This document shows positions 34,728 to 43,741 of a DNA stretch of 64,000 nt, in pieces. The stretch's first letter is position 1; the number at the start of each line of letters is the position of its first letter. Location: contig NC_018485.1 in the NCBI RefSeq assembly GCF_000304315.1, forward strand, positions 1,892,501-1,956,500, in the 5' to 3' direction. The notes beneath the pieces are model-generated. The model was not told where the DNA came from, ran no database searches, and saw only the letters and a list, made by a program, of their open reading frames with translations. The stretch is from Methylocystis sp. SC2 (GTDB taxonomy: Bacteria; Pseudomonadota; Alphaproteobacteria; Rhizobiales; Beijerinckiaceae). The position numbers and the translations under genes were made by a program.

Positions 34728-35296
34728 GAGCCACGCCGGCTTCCAGCGCGAAAGATAGCTCTTGCCGGCGGCGAGCCGATCGCCGTGAACGGCGCGCCGG
34801 GATAGATGGCTAAGATTGGGTTGCCGTTGGCGAATAGATCGGCCGATTCAAAATATCTCGCGTTGGTTAGATTTCGGATGTTGAGTTGCGCCGTCGTCTT
34901 CGTGCCCCACCATGAATTCCAGCTATAGCCCGCCATGGCGTCGAAGCGCACATAGCCCGAAAGCTGAAACGTCCCCTGATTGTTTCCCTGCCGGTTTCCG
35001 ACGACATAGGCTCCGAAGCCGAGACTCAGGCCATCGAACCCCACGCCCTTGCTTCGTTGTGGGCCGATCGCTCTCGTCGCCAAGGTGATCGGGACTGCGT
35101 CGATTTCAGATAATCTTGCTTTCGTCCATTCGATCGCCTCGTGGGCACCCGCTGGGTTAGATACTGCCTGCGCGACCAAATTCGTGAAGCCCGGATGGGG
35201 CCTGGACGTCAAGGTCGCGGTCGGCGATAGCGCCAACGCTGTTGAAGGGAAAATGAGTAAACTTACCCCAGCGATACCGGTCAGTTTTAAAGACAT
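34724..35296 (-). pseudogene. Chimeric frame: secreted N-terminus fused to a TonB-receptor tail
   Basis: The first ~22 residues are a signal peptide with AAAGGAGG before the ATG. Residues ~52-67 read 'HEAIEWTKARLSEIDA', which matches 'HEYLTWAKQKLDEIDA' near the start of the neighbouring coiled-coil protein (35390-35989) at 9 of 16 positions. From about residue 83 it becomes the last ~85 residues of a TonB receptor ('GFGAYVVGNRQGN', 'FQLSGYVRFDAMAGYSW', 'IYPGAPFTAIGS'). It looks like a deletion fusion and then runs out of frame. Expression of the fusion is possible, function unlikely. Confidence 0.65.
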
Positions 35297-35389
35297 TTTC
35301 GCCTCCTTTCAGGCAAAACAAACTCTGAATTAGCGCCGAGCAACTCGCGCCCGTCGCTAATAAATTTCAGGCGACATTCATTCGTCGCG

Positions 35390-35989
35390 CTATCCAATCT
35401 TAGCTACAGCCTCAGAGATCTTCTTCCATGCGCGCTCATAGACGGAAATGGCCTCGTCCAGGCCCCCCTTGATGGCCTTCCAAGATTCATCCCCGGCCGT
35501 CGAGACTTTCCCTATCTTGGCCTCGACTTTCTCGGTTTCGGCGGCAACGTGGCGAAACGCGGCGTCGGCCTCTCCCAGCGCGTGATCAATCGAGGCCGAC
35601 GCGGCGTCCCGGATGGATTGCAGGGAGGACTGCCAGGACCGGCGCTGAGCTTCGGCTCGAGCCGCGAGCGCCTTCTTTACGACGTTGGCCTGACCCTCGG
35701 CAGCGGTAAGAAAGTCCCGGAATGCTAATTCGAACTCAGTCAAATCCGCCTCGATGGCGACGTAGGCATCGTCGGCGATTGCCTTGGCAGCCGCCACTTC
35801 GGATTGGACGGCGTCGACTTTGGCCTTGAAGGCATCCCGCGCGGTCCGAATCCGAGCGATAGCATCGGTGCGAGCGTCGCTCTTCCATGCCTCTATGGAA
35901 CCATCGACCGCCGCCAGCGTTGCATCGATTTCATCGAGCTTTTGTTTCGCCCACGTGAGATACTCATGAGCGAGATGTTGTTTTGTCAT
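35390..35989 (-). CDS. Coiled-coil protein of unknown function
   Basis: The protein is 199 residues, almost entirely predicted helix: heptad-like Ala/Glu/Lys/Asp repeats such as 'AAKAIADDAYVAIEADLTEF' and 'ETEKVEAKIGKVS'. There is no signal peptide or membrane segment. ATG 35989 has AAAGGA 6-8 bases upstream; an open frame to 36118 is less likely because it overlaps the TetR gene's end. The architecture recalls phasin-like or stress-associated helical proteins, but I do not recognise a family. Its N-terminal motif is shared with the adjacent chimeric pseudogene. Confidence 0.65.
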   Translation of the reverse strand: MTKQHLAHEYLTWAKQKLDEIDATLAAVDGSIEAWKSDARTDAIARIRTARDAFKAKVDAVQSEVAAAKAIADDAYVAIEADLTEFELAFRDFLTAAEGQANVVKKALAARAEAQRRSWQSSLQSIRDAASASIDHALGEADAAFRHVAAETEKVEAKIGKVSTAGDESWKAIKGGLDEAISVYERAWKKISEAVAKIG

Positions 35990-36053
35990 TGTTTCGGTCC
36001 TTTCGGTTATTGCCTCGGATTGATTTCCGGCGGCGTCGAACGGCTCTGCTGCC

Positions 36054-36731
36054 TCACCCGGGTTTGGACAGCAATTCGCGAAGAGCGAATTGCCTGATAG
36101 TCCTATTGAGGCGCTCAAGCCGGTCTGGATTGAACTGATCCCAGCCCAGAGTGCCCAATGTCATATTGCGAAGGGTTCGAAAGTTCACGATTGAAGCAAG
36201 CACGACGGCGACCCGGATTCGCAGCCCTTCATCGTCTGCATCACACCCGATTGCCTCGGCCGCCGCTTCGGTCAGCGCACGCCCAAAGCGGACGACAGCC
36301 TCTTCGTAAATCATTCGAAAAGCATCATCCGCCTCGTGTTCGCATCGAACGAAAAAAGAGGTCCATGCTTCTGGTTCAGAAGCGCCGATGACGAGGTCGA
36401 TGTAGCTGCTGAGCGCTTCGTCGATCCGGGTGGTTTGATCCGCCCGATGCGAATCACGGAGACGTGCAACGACACCAGTTATTCGTTCGCGTGCGTAATC
36501 GGCGATTGTGCGCGCCGCAGCAAGATAGAGCCCGTGCTTTCCGCCGAAATGATAAGGGATGCTTGCCAAGTTGACGCCGGCTTTTTCTGCTAAGGCTCGC
36601 GTGCTGGCGCCTTCATAGCCATGCGCGCCAAAAACCTCGATGGCCACCTGGATCATTTTGGCTTGTGTGTCTCTGCTCAAGATGGAGTGACCATCCACCT
36701 TTTTTTCCGCTCTTAAGTCAGCTTGCCTCAT
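36054..36731 (-). CDS. TetR-family regulator, CecR (YbiH) type
   Basis: The protein is 225 residues. The HTH is 'MIQVAIEVFGAHGYEGASTR' with 'ALAEKAGVNLASIPYHFGGK', and the C-terminal ligand domain is of the DUF1956/CecR type ('AWTSFFVRCEHEADDAF', 'GRALTEA'). CecR represses HlyD-ABC exporter operons of the YbhGFSR class, and exactly such an operon lies divergently downstream. ATG 36731 has GGAGG 10 bases upstream; starts at 36764 and further up lack this and would run through the operator. A 16-base palindrome and a tandem repeat in the divergent region are its likely binding sites. Confidence 0.85.
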   Translation of the reverse strand: MRQADLRAEKKVDGHSILSRDTQAKMIQVAIEVFGAHGYEGASTRALAEKAGVNLASIPYHFGGKHGLYLAAARTIADYARERITGVVARLRDSHRADQTTRIDEALSSYIDLVIGASEPEAWTSFFVRCEHEADDAFRMIYEEAVVRFGRALTEAAAEAIGCDADDEGLRIRVAVVLASIVNFRTLRNMTLGTLGWDQFNPDRLERLNRTIRQFALRELLSKPG

Positions 36732-36758
36732 CAGCTCGAAACCTCCATTTCCAATATT

Positions 36759-36774
36759 GATCATTCGAATGATC
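36759..36774. promoter_or_regulatory. Perfect palindrome, candidate operator of the CecR-type regulator
   Basis: GATCATTCGAATGATC is a perfect 16-base palindrome starting 28 bases upstream of the regulator's start codon. TetR-family dimers bind palindromes of this size, so autorepression and control of the divergent exporter operon are likely. Confidence 0.65.
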
Positions 36775-36816
36775 TTTACAAGCGTCCGCTGGGAGTTTAC
36801 AAGGGTCCACTCGGAA
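36775..36816. repeat. Tandem 21-base direct repeat in the divergent promoter region
   Basis: Two adjacent copies, 36775-36795 and 36796-36816, both begin TTTACAAG and share 17 of 21 positions. They directly follow the palindrome at 36759-36774. They may be a second binding array for the regulator or an upstream activating element. Confidence 0.55.
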
Positions 36817-36931
36817 CAAGAGATCCAAGTGAGAGCGTCAGCGTGTCCGATCTGCGTCCGATGCGACCGTGGGAATCCGACCGCTCTAGCGCCCTTGATC
36901 GCGCCGGCGCCCGAAAGCCGGAGATCGATCC

Positions 36932-37129
36932 GTGCGACAACCTTCCGCCAAGTTGCGGCTTCCGCTCGCTGCCGCAGTTCTGTTAGCTGACCTGCCGGCC
37001 CAAGCTGCGCCAAAATCTACGATCGTATTGGGCTTGGCGGGACGTAGCGCTCGCAAGACGTTCTGTGACCTGACCCTTCAGCAATTGGCCGGAAAACCGC
37101 CCGAGCTGGCCCGGCGACCGCCAACGTAA
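36932..37129 (+). CDS. Possible short secreted peptide or exporter-gene remnant
   Basis: The 65-residue frame starts at GTG 36932 with GGAGA upstream. It has a signal-peptide-like N-terminus ('LRLPLAAAVLLADLPAQAAP') and then a short basic tail. No family is recognised. As it precedes an HlyD fragment, it may be the leftover start of an outer-membrane efflux gene. Apart from this frame I see nothing else in 36817-37209. Confidence 0.3.
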   Translation: MRQPSAKLRLPLAAAVLLADLPAQAAPKSTIVLGLAGRSARKTFCDLTLQQLAGKPPELARRPPT

Positions 37130-37209
37130 TATCCTTCAAAAAGAACCCATCCCAGGTCGCCGCTCACCCTCGCGCGCTCATTGCCTGAGACGAATCGCTA
37201 AAGGCCACC

Positions 37210-37545
37210 ATGAACCGGAGATTTGAATGGGCGGCGATGCTCGTCGTTGCGATCGGCGTGGCTGGGGGGCTCATCTGGTGGCGGTACAGCCGTGTCGACG
37301 CGCTCCCGGCCTATCTGGCGCGAGGCAACGGACGGCTGGAGATGACGCGTATCGACATCGCCGTAAAATACCCCGGACGCATCATCGATCTACCGATCCA
37401 CGAAGGCGACTCTGTGCGGGCGGGCATGATCCTCGCCCGGCAGGATACAGCCGAGGTTCAAACTCAAATCCTTGGCGCCGAAGCCCAGCGTCAGCGCGCG
37501 TTGAGCGCCATCGCGCGGGCGGAAGCCGAACTGGACGTTCGCTGA
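37210..37545 (+). pseudogene. Truncated HlyD-family adaptor (N-terminal third)
   Basis: The 111-residue frame has one membrane segment ('AAMLVVAIGVAGGLIWW') and the first half of a biotinyl-lipoyl domain: 'GNGRLEMTRIDIAVKYPGRI' and 'VRAGMILARQDTAEVQTQIL'. It stops inside the coiled-coil arm. A complete HlyD gene of the same type begins 57 bases later ('ANGRLEAQQIDIATKLPGRI'), so this is a partial duplication or a damaged first paralogue. Confidence 0.75.
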
Positions 37546-37602
37546 TCGCCAATGTGGGTTCGATCGTGACGCGGCGACGAAATTAATTGGGGCACAGGAC
37601 CT

Positions 37603-38646
37603 ATGCGAGCCACCTCCGCGCTTCTATCGATGGCCGTCTTAATCGCCACATTGCCGAGCGGCTCTATTTTCCAAACCTACTTTGGCGCGCCTGCCTCGAG
37701 CGCTATGGCGAATGAAGCCTTCGACGCCTTCGTCCGCAAATTGCGCGGGGATAAAACGCCCGATGGCTTTGCGCTCGCCAACGGCAGGCTGGAAGCCCAG
37801 CAAATAGACATAGCGACCAAACTCCCAGGGCGCATCTCGCAGGTTCTTGCCGAAGAAGGGCAGATGGTCGATGCAGGCGAGATCGTCGCGAAAATGGACG
37901 TGATCGAACTTAAGGCGCAATTGCGAGGCGCCGAGGCGCTGGTTAGACGCGCAGGGCAAGCGAGAATTTCCGCAGAGGCGCTCATCGCCCAGCGACAGAG
38001 CGAAGTCAAACTCGCCAAGCAGCAGCTCGATCGCGTGGTGACCCTGCGAAGCAAGGGCTTTGCAACAGCCGAGCTGCTTGATCAACGGCGCTCAATTATG
38101 ACGAGCGCCCAAGCGGCTCTCGACGCCGCCAAGGCGAATCTCGACGACGCCGTCGCGGCCATCGACGCCGCCAAGGCGGATGTGGCCAAAATTAATGCGA
38201 CGCTCGACGACATGGTATTAAAAGCGCCTCGTCGCGGGCGAGTTCAATATAAATTGGCGCAGGCGGGCGAAGTGCTCGGCGCCGGTTCGCGCGTTCTGAC
38301 TCTCGTCGATCTGGCCGACGTCTATATGACCGTGTTCTTTCCTGCCTCGGTTGCCGGGCATTTGAAATTGAATGACGACGCCAGGCTCATACTCGATCCA
38401 ATCCCGCAATATGTCGTTCCGGCCAAGGTTTCCTTCGTCGCTAGCGAGGCGCAGTTCACGCCCAAGACGGTTGAAACTGCGGAAGAACGAGAAAAACTGA
38501 TGTTTCGCGTGAAGTTGAGCATTGCGCCGAACCTGTTGCGGAAATACGAAGAGCAAGTCAAAGCGGGCGTGCGCGGGATCGCCTATGTGCGCGTCGACGC
38601 CAAGCGTCCATGGCCAACCAATCTCGCAGCGAAACTGCCGCAATGA
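37603..38646 (+). CDS. HlyD/YhiI-type periplasmic adaptor protein
   Basis: The protein is 347 residues. A signal/anchor at the N-terminus is followed by a lipoyl half ('NGRLEAQQIDIATKLPGRI'), a long coiled-coil hairpin (~residues 105-195), the second lipoyl half ('LKAPRRGRVQYKLAQAGEVL') and a beta-barrel domain ending in 'GIAYVRVDAKRPWP'. It would link the inner-membrane ABC transporter to an outer-membrane channel; no TolC gene is present locally. The stop overlaps the ATG of the RbbA-like gene (ATGA), so the two are translated together. Confidence 0.88.
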   Translation: MRATSALLSMAVLIATLPSGSIFQTYFGAPASSAMANEAFDAFVRKLRGDKTPDGFALANGRLEAQQIDIATKLPGRISQVLAEEGQMVDAGEIVAKMDVIELKAQLRGAEALVRRAGQARISAEALIAQRQSEVKLAKQQLDRVVTLRSKGFATAELLDQRRSIMTSAQAALDAAKANLDDAVAAIDAAKADVAKINATLDDMVLKAPRRGRVQYKLAQAGEVLGAGSRVLTLVDLADVYMTVFFPASVAGHLKLNDDARLILDPIPQYVVPAKVSFVASEAQFTPKTVETAEEREKLMFRVKLSIAPNLLRKYEEQVKAGVRGIAYVRVDAKRPWPTNLAAKLPQ

Positions 38647-41375
38647 CGGACACGGCGGCTGAAATTCGCGCTGTAACGCACCGCTACGGGAAATTATTTG
38701 CGCTCGACAATGTGACGCTGATCGTTCCTGGCGGTTGCATGGCGGGGTTGATCGGGCCCGACGGCGTCGGCAAGTCCACGCTTCTCGCGCTCATTTCCGG
38801 CGTGCGCCGAATGCAGGAGGGCGAAATTCATGCGCTCGGCGGCGACATGCGCGCGCCGTCGCATCGAGCGGCGAGTTACGCCCGCATCGCTTACATGCCG
38901 CAGGGCCTGGGCCGAAATCTCTATCCGACATTATCCGTGCACGAAAACCTGGACTTCTTCGGTCGCTTGTTCGGCCAAAGCAAAGAGGAGCGCGTCCGCC
39001 GCATCGCCGAATTATTGGCCGCGACCGGACTGGCCCCTTTTCCCGATCGGCCAGCAGGAAATCTCTCTGGCGGGATGAAGCAAAAGCTCTCCTTATGCTG
39101 CGCGCTCATCCATGACCCGGATCTTCTGATCCTCGACGAGCCCACTACCGGCGTCGATCCTTTGTCGCGGCGACAATTTTGGGAGCTGATTGATCGGCTT
39201 CGCGCGCGGCGTCCCAATATGAGCGTGATCGTCGCCACCGCCTATATGGAGGAAGCCGAGCGGTTCGACTGGCTCGCGGCGATGGACGATGGCAAAATTC
39301 TCACGAGGGGCGCGCCCGGACAGATCATGGCCAGCGCCAGAAAAGACACTTTGGACGCAGCCTTCATTGCGCTTCTCCCTCCCGAGAAGCGCGCGGCGCA
39401 TAAAACCGTCACCGTGCCGCCGCTTCAAACTGCCAATCGCGAGTTCTCGATCGAGGCCGATAATTTGACCAAGGCGTTCGGCGATTTCATCGCCGTCGAT
39501 CGCGTCAGCTTTCGCATTGCACGAGGTGAAATATTCGGCTTTCTCGGGTCGAACGGCTGCGGCAAATCGACGACGATGAAAATGCTAACGGGGCTGCTAC
39601 CGGCTACCGCCGGGTCTGCACGGCTGTTCGGCAAGAAACTTGATGCAGGCGACATGGAGACCCGTCGGCGCGTTGGTTATATGTCGCAATCCTTCTCGCT
39701 TTATGGCGAACTAACCGTGCGGCAAAACCTCGAGTTGCACGCCCGGCTCTTTTCGCTACCGAAGGAGCGCGGCGCCGAGCGAGTTGCAGAGATGTTGAAA
39801 CGTTTCGAATTAGTCGAGGTCGCCGATAGCGCCCCGGAAGATCTTTCGCTCGGCATGCGGCAGAGACTGCAACTCGCTGTCGCAATCATTCACGAACCAG
39901 AAGTGCTGATCCTCGACGAGCCGACCTCCGGCGTCGATCCTGTCGCGCGTGATAGCTTCTGGCTCTCCCTCATCGAATTGTCGCGCAATGACGGCGTGAC
40001 AATTTTCATCTCGACTCATTTCATGAATGAAGCGGAACGTTGCGACCGCATTTCCTTGATGCATGCCGGGAAGGTGCTCGCCATTGGCGCACCTGCTCGT
40101 CTTGTTGCGGAGAAGGGAAAAACCGCGCTGGAAGACGCCTTCGTCGCATATCTCGAAGATGCGGGCGGCGAAGCTGCTGTGGCGCCTCTCACGGATGCTC
40201 TCGCGTCGTCGTCAAACACAAGGGAGGCCCATCGAGCGCGCTTTTTCGGATTCGACCTCGGCCGCCTGTGGGCCAATACATATCGTGAATCGCTGGAGAT
40301 TCTACGCGATCCTCTACGTCTCGCCTTCGCTTTGTTCAGCCCGCTGATCTTGATGATCACATTCGGATATGGAATTTCCTTCGACGTCGAGAATCTGCCC
40401 TATGCCGTCCTTGATCAAGACCGCACGCTGGAAAGCCGGGAGTTTCTCGAGAGCTTTTCCGGGTCGCGCTATTTTGTGCAAGAGAGCGATATCAATTCGA
40501 CAGCGGAATTGGAACGACGACTCGTGAGCGGCGAGATCAAGCTCGCCGTTGAAATCCCTCCCAATTTTGGTAGGGATCTGATCAACGGCAAGACGCCGGA
40601 GGTGGCCGTATGGATCGATGGCGCGATGCCGTTTCGCGCCGAGACAATCCGCGGATATGTCGAGGGAATTACGCACAAATATCTGGCCGACCAGAGCACG
40701 CGACACGACGGCGCGGCGCCTCCCCCAGCGCTCGTTAATATGGAGACGAGATTCCGCTATAATCAATCGTTCAAGAGCGTCTACGCTATTATTCCCGGCG
40801 TGATCATGCTGATGCTCGCGCTCGTCCCGGCCATGATGACGGCGGTTAGCGTCGTGCGGGAAAAGGAAACTGGATCGATCGCCAATTTCCGTTCGACGCC
40901 GGTCCGACGATTGGAGTTCTTGCTCGGCAAACAGTTGCCATATGTCGCGATTTCTTTGTTGAGTTTCGGGATGCTCGTGCTTTCGGCGATTACGATTTTT
41001 GGCGTTCCGGTCAGAGGATCGGCGGCGACTCTCGCCATAGGCACTTTTCTTTACGTGTTTGCCACAACGGGGTTTGGTTTGCTCGTCTCGTCCTTTATCC
41101 GAACGCAAGTCGCCGCGATTTTCATTACCGCCGTGATCTCGATCATTCCAGCCGTCAATTTCTCCGGTCTTCTGGTGCCGGTGTCATCGCTGTCCGGATC
41201 GGGGCGCGTGTTGGGCCTCACCTTCCCGGCTGCATGGTACCATCAGATCAGCATCGGGACTTTTACGAAAGGATTGGGCTTCACGCTGCTATGGCCGGAT
41301 CTGATTGCGCTGGGGGTCTTTACGCTCGTCTTTCTCGCCGCGGCGACCGTGGGCCTTCATAAGCAGGAGAGCTGA
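38643..41375 (+). CDS. RbbA-like ABC transporter: two ATPase domains fused to an ABC-2 permease
   Basis: The protein is 910 residues, about the length of E. coli RbbA/YhiH. NBD1 (residues ~5-235) has 'GPDGVGKSTLLALIS' and 'LSGGMKQKLSL'. NBD2 (~265-500) has 'GSNGCGKSTTMKMLTG' and 'LSLGMRQRLQLA' with 'LILDEPTSGVDP'. The C-terminal ~370 residues are an ABC-2 permease with one N-terminal and about five late membrane segments around a periplasmic loop. RbbA was described as ribosome-associated, but the domain order indicates an exporter. Start by ATGA overlap with the HlyD gene. Substrate unknown; CecR-type control suggests a xenobiotic or antibiotic. Confidence 0.9.
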   Translation: MTDTAAEIRAVTHRYGKLFALDNVTLIVPGGCMAGLIGPDGVGKSTLLALISGVRRMQEGEIHALGGDMRAPSHRAASYARIAYMPQGLGRNLYPTLSVHENLDFFGRLFGQSKEERVRRIAELLAATGLAPFPDRPAGNLSGGMKQKLSLCCALIHDPDLLILDEPTTGVDPLSRRQFWELIDRLRARRPNMSVIVATAYMEEAERFDWLAAMDDGKILTRGAPGQIMASARKDTLDAAFIALLPPEKRAAHKTVTVPPLQTANREFSIEADNLTKAFGDFIAVDRVSFRIARGEIFGFLGSNGCGKSTTMKMLTGLLPATAGSARLFGKKLDAGDMETRRRVGYMSQSFSLYGELTVRQNLELHARLFSLPKERGAERVAEMLKRFELVEVADSAPEDLSLGMRQRLQLAVAIIHEPEVLILDEPTSGVDPVARDSFWLSLIELSRNDGVTIFISTHFMNEAERCDRISLMHAGKVLAIGAPARLVAEKGKTALEDAFVAYLEDAGGEAAVAPLTDALASSSNTREAHRARFFGFDLGRLWANTYRESLEILRDPLRLAFALFSPLILMITFGYGISFDVENLPYAVLDQDRTLESREFLESFSGSRYFVQESDINSTAELERRLVSGEIKLAVEIPPNFGRDLINGKTPEVAVWIDGAMPFRAETIRGYVEGITHKYLADQSTRHDGAAPPPALVNMETRFRYNQSFKSVYAIIPGVIMLMLALVPAMMTAVSVVREKETGSIANFRSTPVRRLEFLLGKQLPYVAISLLSFGMLVLSAITIFGVPVRGSAATLAIGTFLYVFATTGFGLLVSSFIRTQVAAIFITAVISIIPAVNFSGLLVPVSSLSGSGRVLGLTFPAAWYHQISIGTFTKGLGFTLLWPDLIALGVFTLVFLAAATVGLHKQES

Positions 41376-41376
41376 G

Positions 41377-42501
41377 ATGCGATTTGCCCTGCCAAAGGCA
41401 TGGTATCTCGTCATTAAGGAGTTCCACAGTCTATTGGCCGATCCTGTCCTTTTGGCTTTGATCGTGTATGTGTTCACCTTCGCCATTTATTCCATTTCGA
41501 CCGGGATAAGTTTCGAGGTCGAGCACGCGAGCGTAGCGATCGTCGATGACGATCATTCGGAACTTTCGAGGCGTATCGCCGGCGCTTTGCTGGAGCCGTA
41601 TTTTAGGCCTGCCGTCGTGATCGACGCTCGGGAGGTCGATGGAGCGATGGATTCCGGCCGCTTCGTTTTCGTCATTGAATTTCCGCCGAATTTCGAAGCT
41701 GACGTGCTCGCCGACAAAGGCCCCACTATTCAGGTCAATGTCGATGGCACGGCGCCGACGCTGGCAGGCAATGGCAATGTCTATTTGCAAAGCATCATTT
41801 CTCGGGAAGTGGCGAGTTTCGTAAGTCGTGACTCAGGCACCGTCCATCAACCTATCAATCTCGTGTCCCGCGCGAAATTCAATCCAAACTATCGTTCGGT
41901 GTGGTTCACGGCGATCATGCAAGTCATTAACAATATTTCCATTCTCTCGATCATTCTGACCGGAGCGGCCCTGATCCGGGAACGCGAGCACGGAACGATC
42001 GAGCATCTATTGGTGATGCCCGTTACGCCTATGGAAATCATGCTTTCAAAGATCATCGCCAATGGGTTCGTCATCATATGTGCAGCAGTTCTCTCCCTTT
42101 TTCTCGTTGTGCAAGGGTTATTGCATGTTCCGATCACCGGCTCAGTCGGACTTTTCATTTTCGGGGCGATCCTGTTTGAATTCTCGGTCACAGCGCTCGG
42201 CATTCTCATAGCTACTTATGTCAACACCATGGGTCAGTTCGGATTGCTCTCTGTGCCGGTCATCGTGATTCTCTATCTCTTGTCTGGCGGCGTCACGCCT
42301 TTAGAGACAATGCCGATATGGCTGCAAAACATCATGCGTTTCACGCCCAATACGCAATTCGTGAGCTTCGCGCAGGCGACGCTGTATCGAGGCGCGGGGC
42401 TTGAAATCGTCTGGCCGCAACTTGCAGCCCTTGTCGCCATCGGAATGGTGACGCTCCTGATCTGTCTTCTGCGATTTAGAAAAGTCGTGAGCAGCACTTG
42501 A
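41377..42501 (+). CDS. ABC-2 type permease (YhhJ/YbhR-like)
   Basis: The protein is 374 residues. A first membrane segment ('LLALIVYVFTFAIYSISTG') is followed by a ~130-residue periplasmic loop and a five-helix ABC-2 domain ('ALIREREHGTIEHLLVMPVT', 'LIATYVNTMGQFGLLSVPVI', 'LLSGGVTPLETMPIWLQ'). It pairs with the permease half of the RbbA-like protein to complete the export channel. It starts 1 base after the preceding stop. It ends the exporter operon; only a transposase fragment follows. Confidence 0.9.
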   Translation: MRFALPKAWYLVIKEFHSLLADPVLLALIVYVFTFAIYSISTGISFEVEHASVAIVDDDHSELSRRIAGALLEPYFRPAVVIDAREVDGAMDSGRFVFVIEFPPNFEADVLADKGPTIQVNVDGTAPTLAGNGNVYLQSIISREVASFVSRDSGTVHQPINLVSRAKFNPNYRSVWFTAIMQVINNISILSIILTGAALIREREHGTIEHLLVMPVTPMEIMLSKIIANGFVIICAAVLSLFLVVQGLLHVPITGSVGLFIFGAILFEFSVTALGILIATYVNTMGQFGLLSVPVIVILYLLSGGVTPLETMPIWLQNIMRFTPNTQFVSFAQATLYRGAGLEIVWPQLAALVAIGMVTLLICLLRFRKVVSST

Positions 42502-42528
42502 AAAGACTGTGCAATTGCAACGAAGTCT

Positions 42529-42672
42529 TATGAGCACCCCTTCGGCACGATCAAGGCTCGCATGGCCGCAACCCACTTCCAGATGAAGCAGCTGCCAAAC
42601 GTCGCCGGCGAGATGGCGTTGCAAGTGGCTCGACACGCTTTTTCCCGATCTACCATCGGGCAAGTAGTTTGA
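42529..42672 (+). pseudogene. IS1182-like transposase, C-terminal fragment
   Basis: In this frame the sequence reads 'YEHPFGTIKARMAATHFQMK' then 'LPNVAGEMALQVARHAFSR', matching the last conserved block (HPFGTIK...ATHF) of IS1182-type DDE transposases. There is no start and no upstream catalytic part. The rest of the 388-base gap between the permease and ROK kinase genes shows nothing else. It marks the left edge of the sugar cassette. Confidence 0.75.
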
Positions 42673-42889
42673 CCTTGAAGGGGTCGACGTGGAGGATGGG
42701 TATGTGTGGGTGTGCGATTCACATTGCCGGGTGCTTCTCCAGCCGAGTGAGGACGGCGCACTCAAGGCGGGGTTGCGTCGTCGGCCAAGCCGGAATCTCC
42801 TAGCTAGCTTTTAAACCCTCGATCGATGTGCTCGAAAGGCAAGTGGCGCGCCGAAGGGGGCGAGCTGAGCAGCCGGAGGGAGCGCATCG

Positions 42890-43741
42890 ATGTATGTTGT
42901 CGTCGACATCGGCGGGACGAAGACGCGGGTCGCCGGCTCTTCCGATCTTGCCGAACTTACCGAGGCGGTGATCCTCAAGACGCCGAGCGATTATCGTGAC
43001 GCGCTAGAGCTTTTGCGCGCTGCGGCCTTGAAAGCGGCGGCCGGCGACCGAATTTTTGCTGTGGTGATCGGCGTTCCTGGCGTGCTGTCGCGCGACAAGC
43101 GCATCCTCGTCAATGCCCCCAACCTGCCAATTTGGAATGGCGCGACGTTGGCCGCCGACGTTGAGGCCAGTCTCGGCGCGCCTGTCTTACTGGAGAACGA
43201 CACGGCGCTTGTGGGGCTAGGGGAAGCGACCGCCGGCGCTGGGCAAGGTTCCGCCATTCTCGCATATGTCACCATCTCCACTGGCGTGAACGGTGCGCGC
43301 ATCGTCGACGGGAGAATTGACCGTGCGACCTATGGCTTCGAAATCGGCGAGCAATATATCGACGCCGGCGCGCTCAATTTCGAAGAGCTTGTCTCGGGAC
43401 GCGCCGTCGCGAACCGCTTTGGCGCCGAACCCTGCGCGCTCGGAAAGGATCATCCAATATGGGATGAACTCGCCAAGATTACTGCGCGCGCGCTGCACAA
43501 CGCCATCGCCCATTGGTCGCCAGACCGAATCGTAATGGGTGGGTCGATGATGCGCGAGATCGGCATCTCAATTGAACAGACAGCGACCTATCTACGGGCG
43601 CTGCCGCGAAAGACCCCCGCGCTTCCCGACATCGTCCACGCGACGCTCGGCGACTACGGTGGGTTGTGGGGCGCGCTCGCGCGACTCCGTCAAGGAGGCA
43701 AAGGCGCATCCTGCGGCGCCAAGGGTAATTCCGGCGGTTGA
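42890..43741 (+). CDS. ROK-family sugar kinase
   Basis: The protein is 283 residues. 'YVVVDIGGTKTRVAGS' is the phosphate-binding start of ROK kinases, and 'LLENDTALVGLGEA' holds the catalytic Asp of the END motif. The usual ExGH and CxCGxxGCxE zinc motif is missing: the region reads 'YGFEIGEQYIDAG'. The cofactor-free form could still phosphorylate glucose or a related sugar released by the two glycosidases nearby. GGAGGGA precedes ATG 42890. The 3' end overlaps the convergent ABC transporter gene by about 50 bases. Confidence 0.82.
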   Translation: MYVVVDIGGTKTRVAGSSDLAELTEAVILKTPSDYRDALELLRAAALKAAAGDRIFAVVIGVPGVLSRDKRILVNAPNLPIWNGATLAADVEASLGAPVLLENDTALVGLGEATAGAGQGSAILAYVTISTGVNGARIVDGRIDRATYGFEIGEQYIDAGALNFEELVSGRAVANRFGAEPCALGKDHPIWDELAKITARALHNAIAHWSPDRIVMGGSMMREIGISIEQTATYLRALPRKTPALPDIVHATLGDYGGLWGALARLRQGGKGASCGAKGNSGG

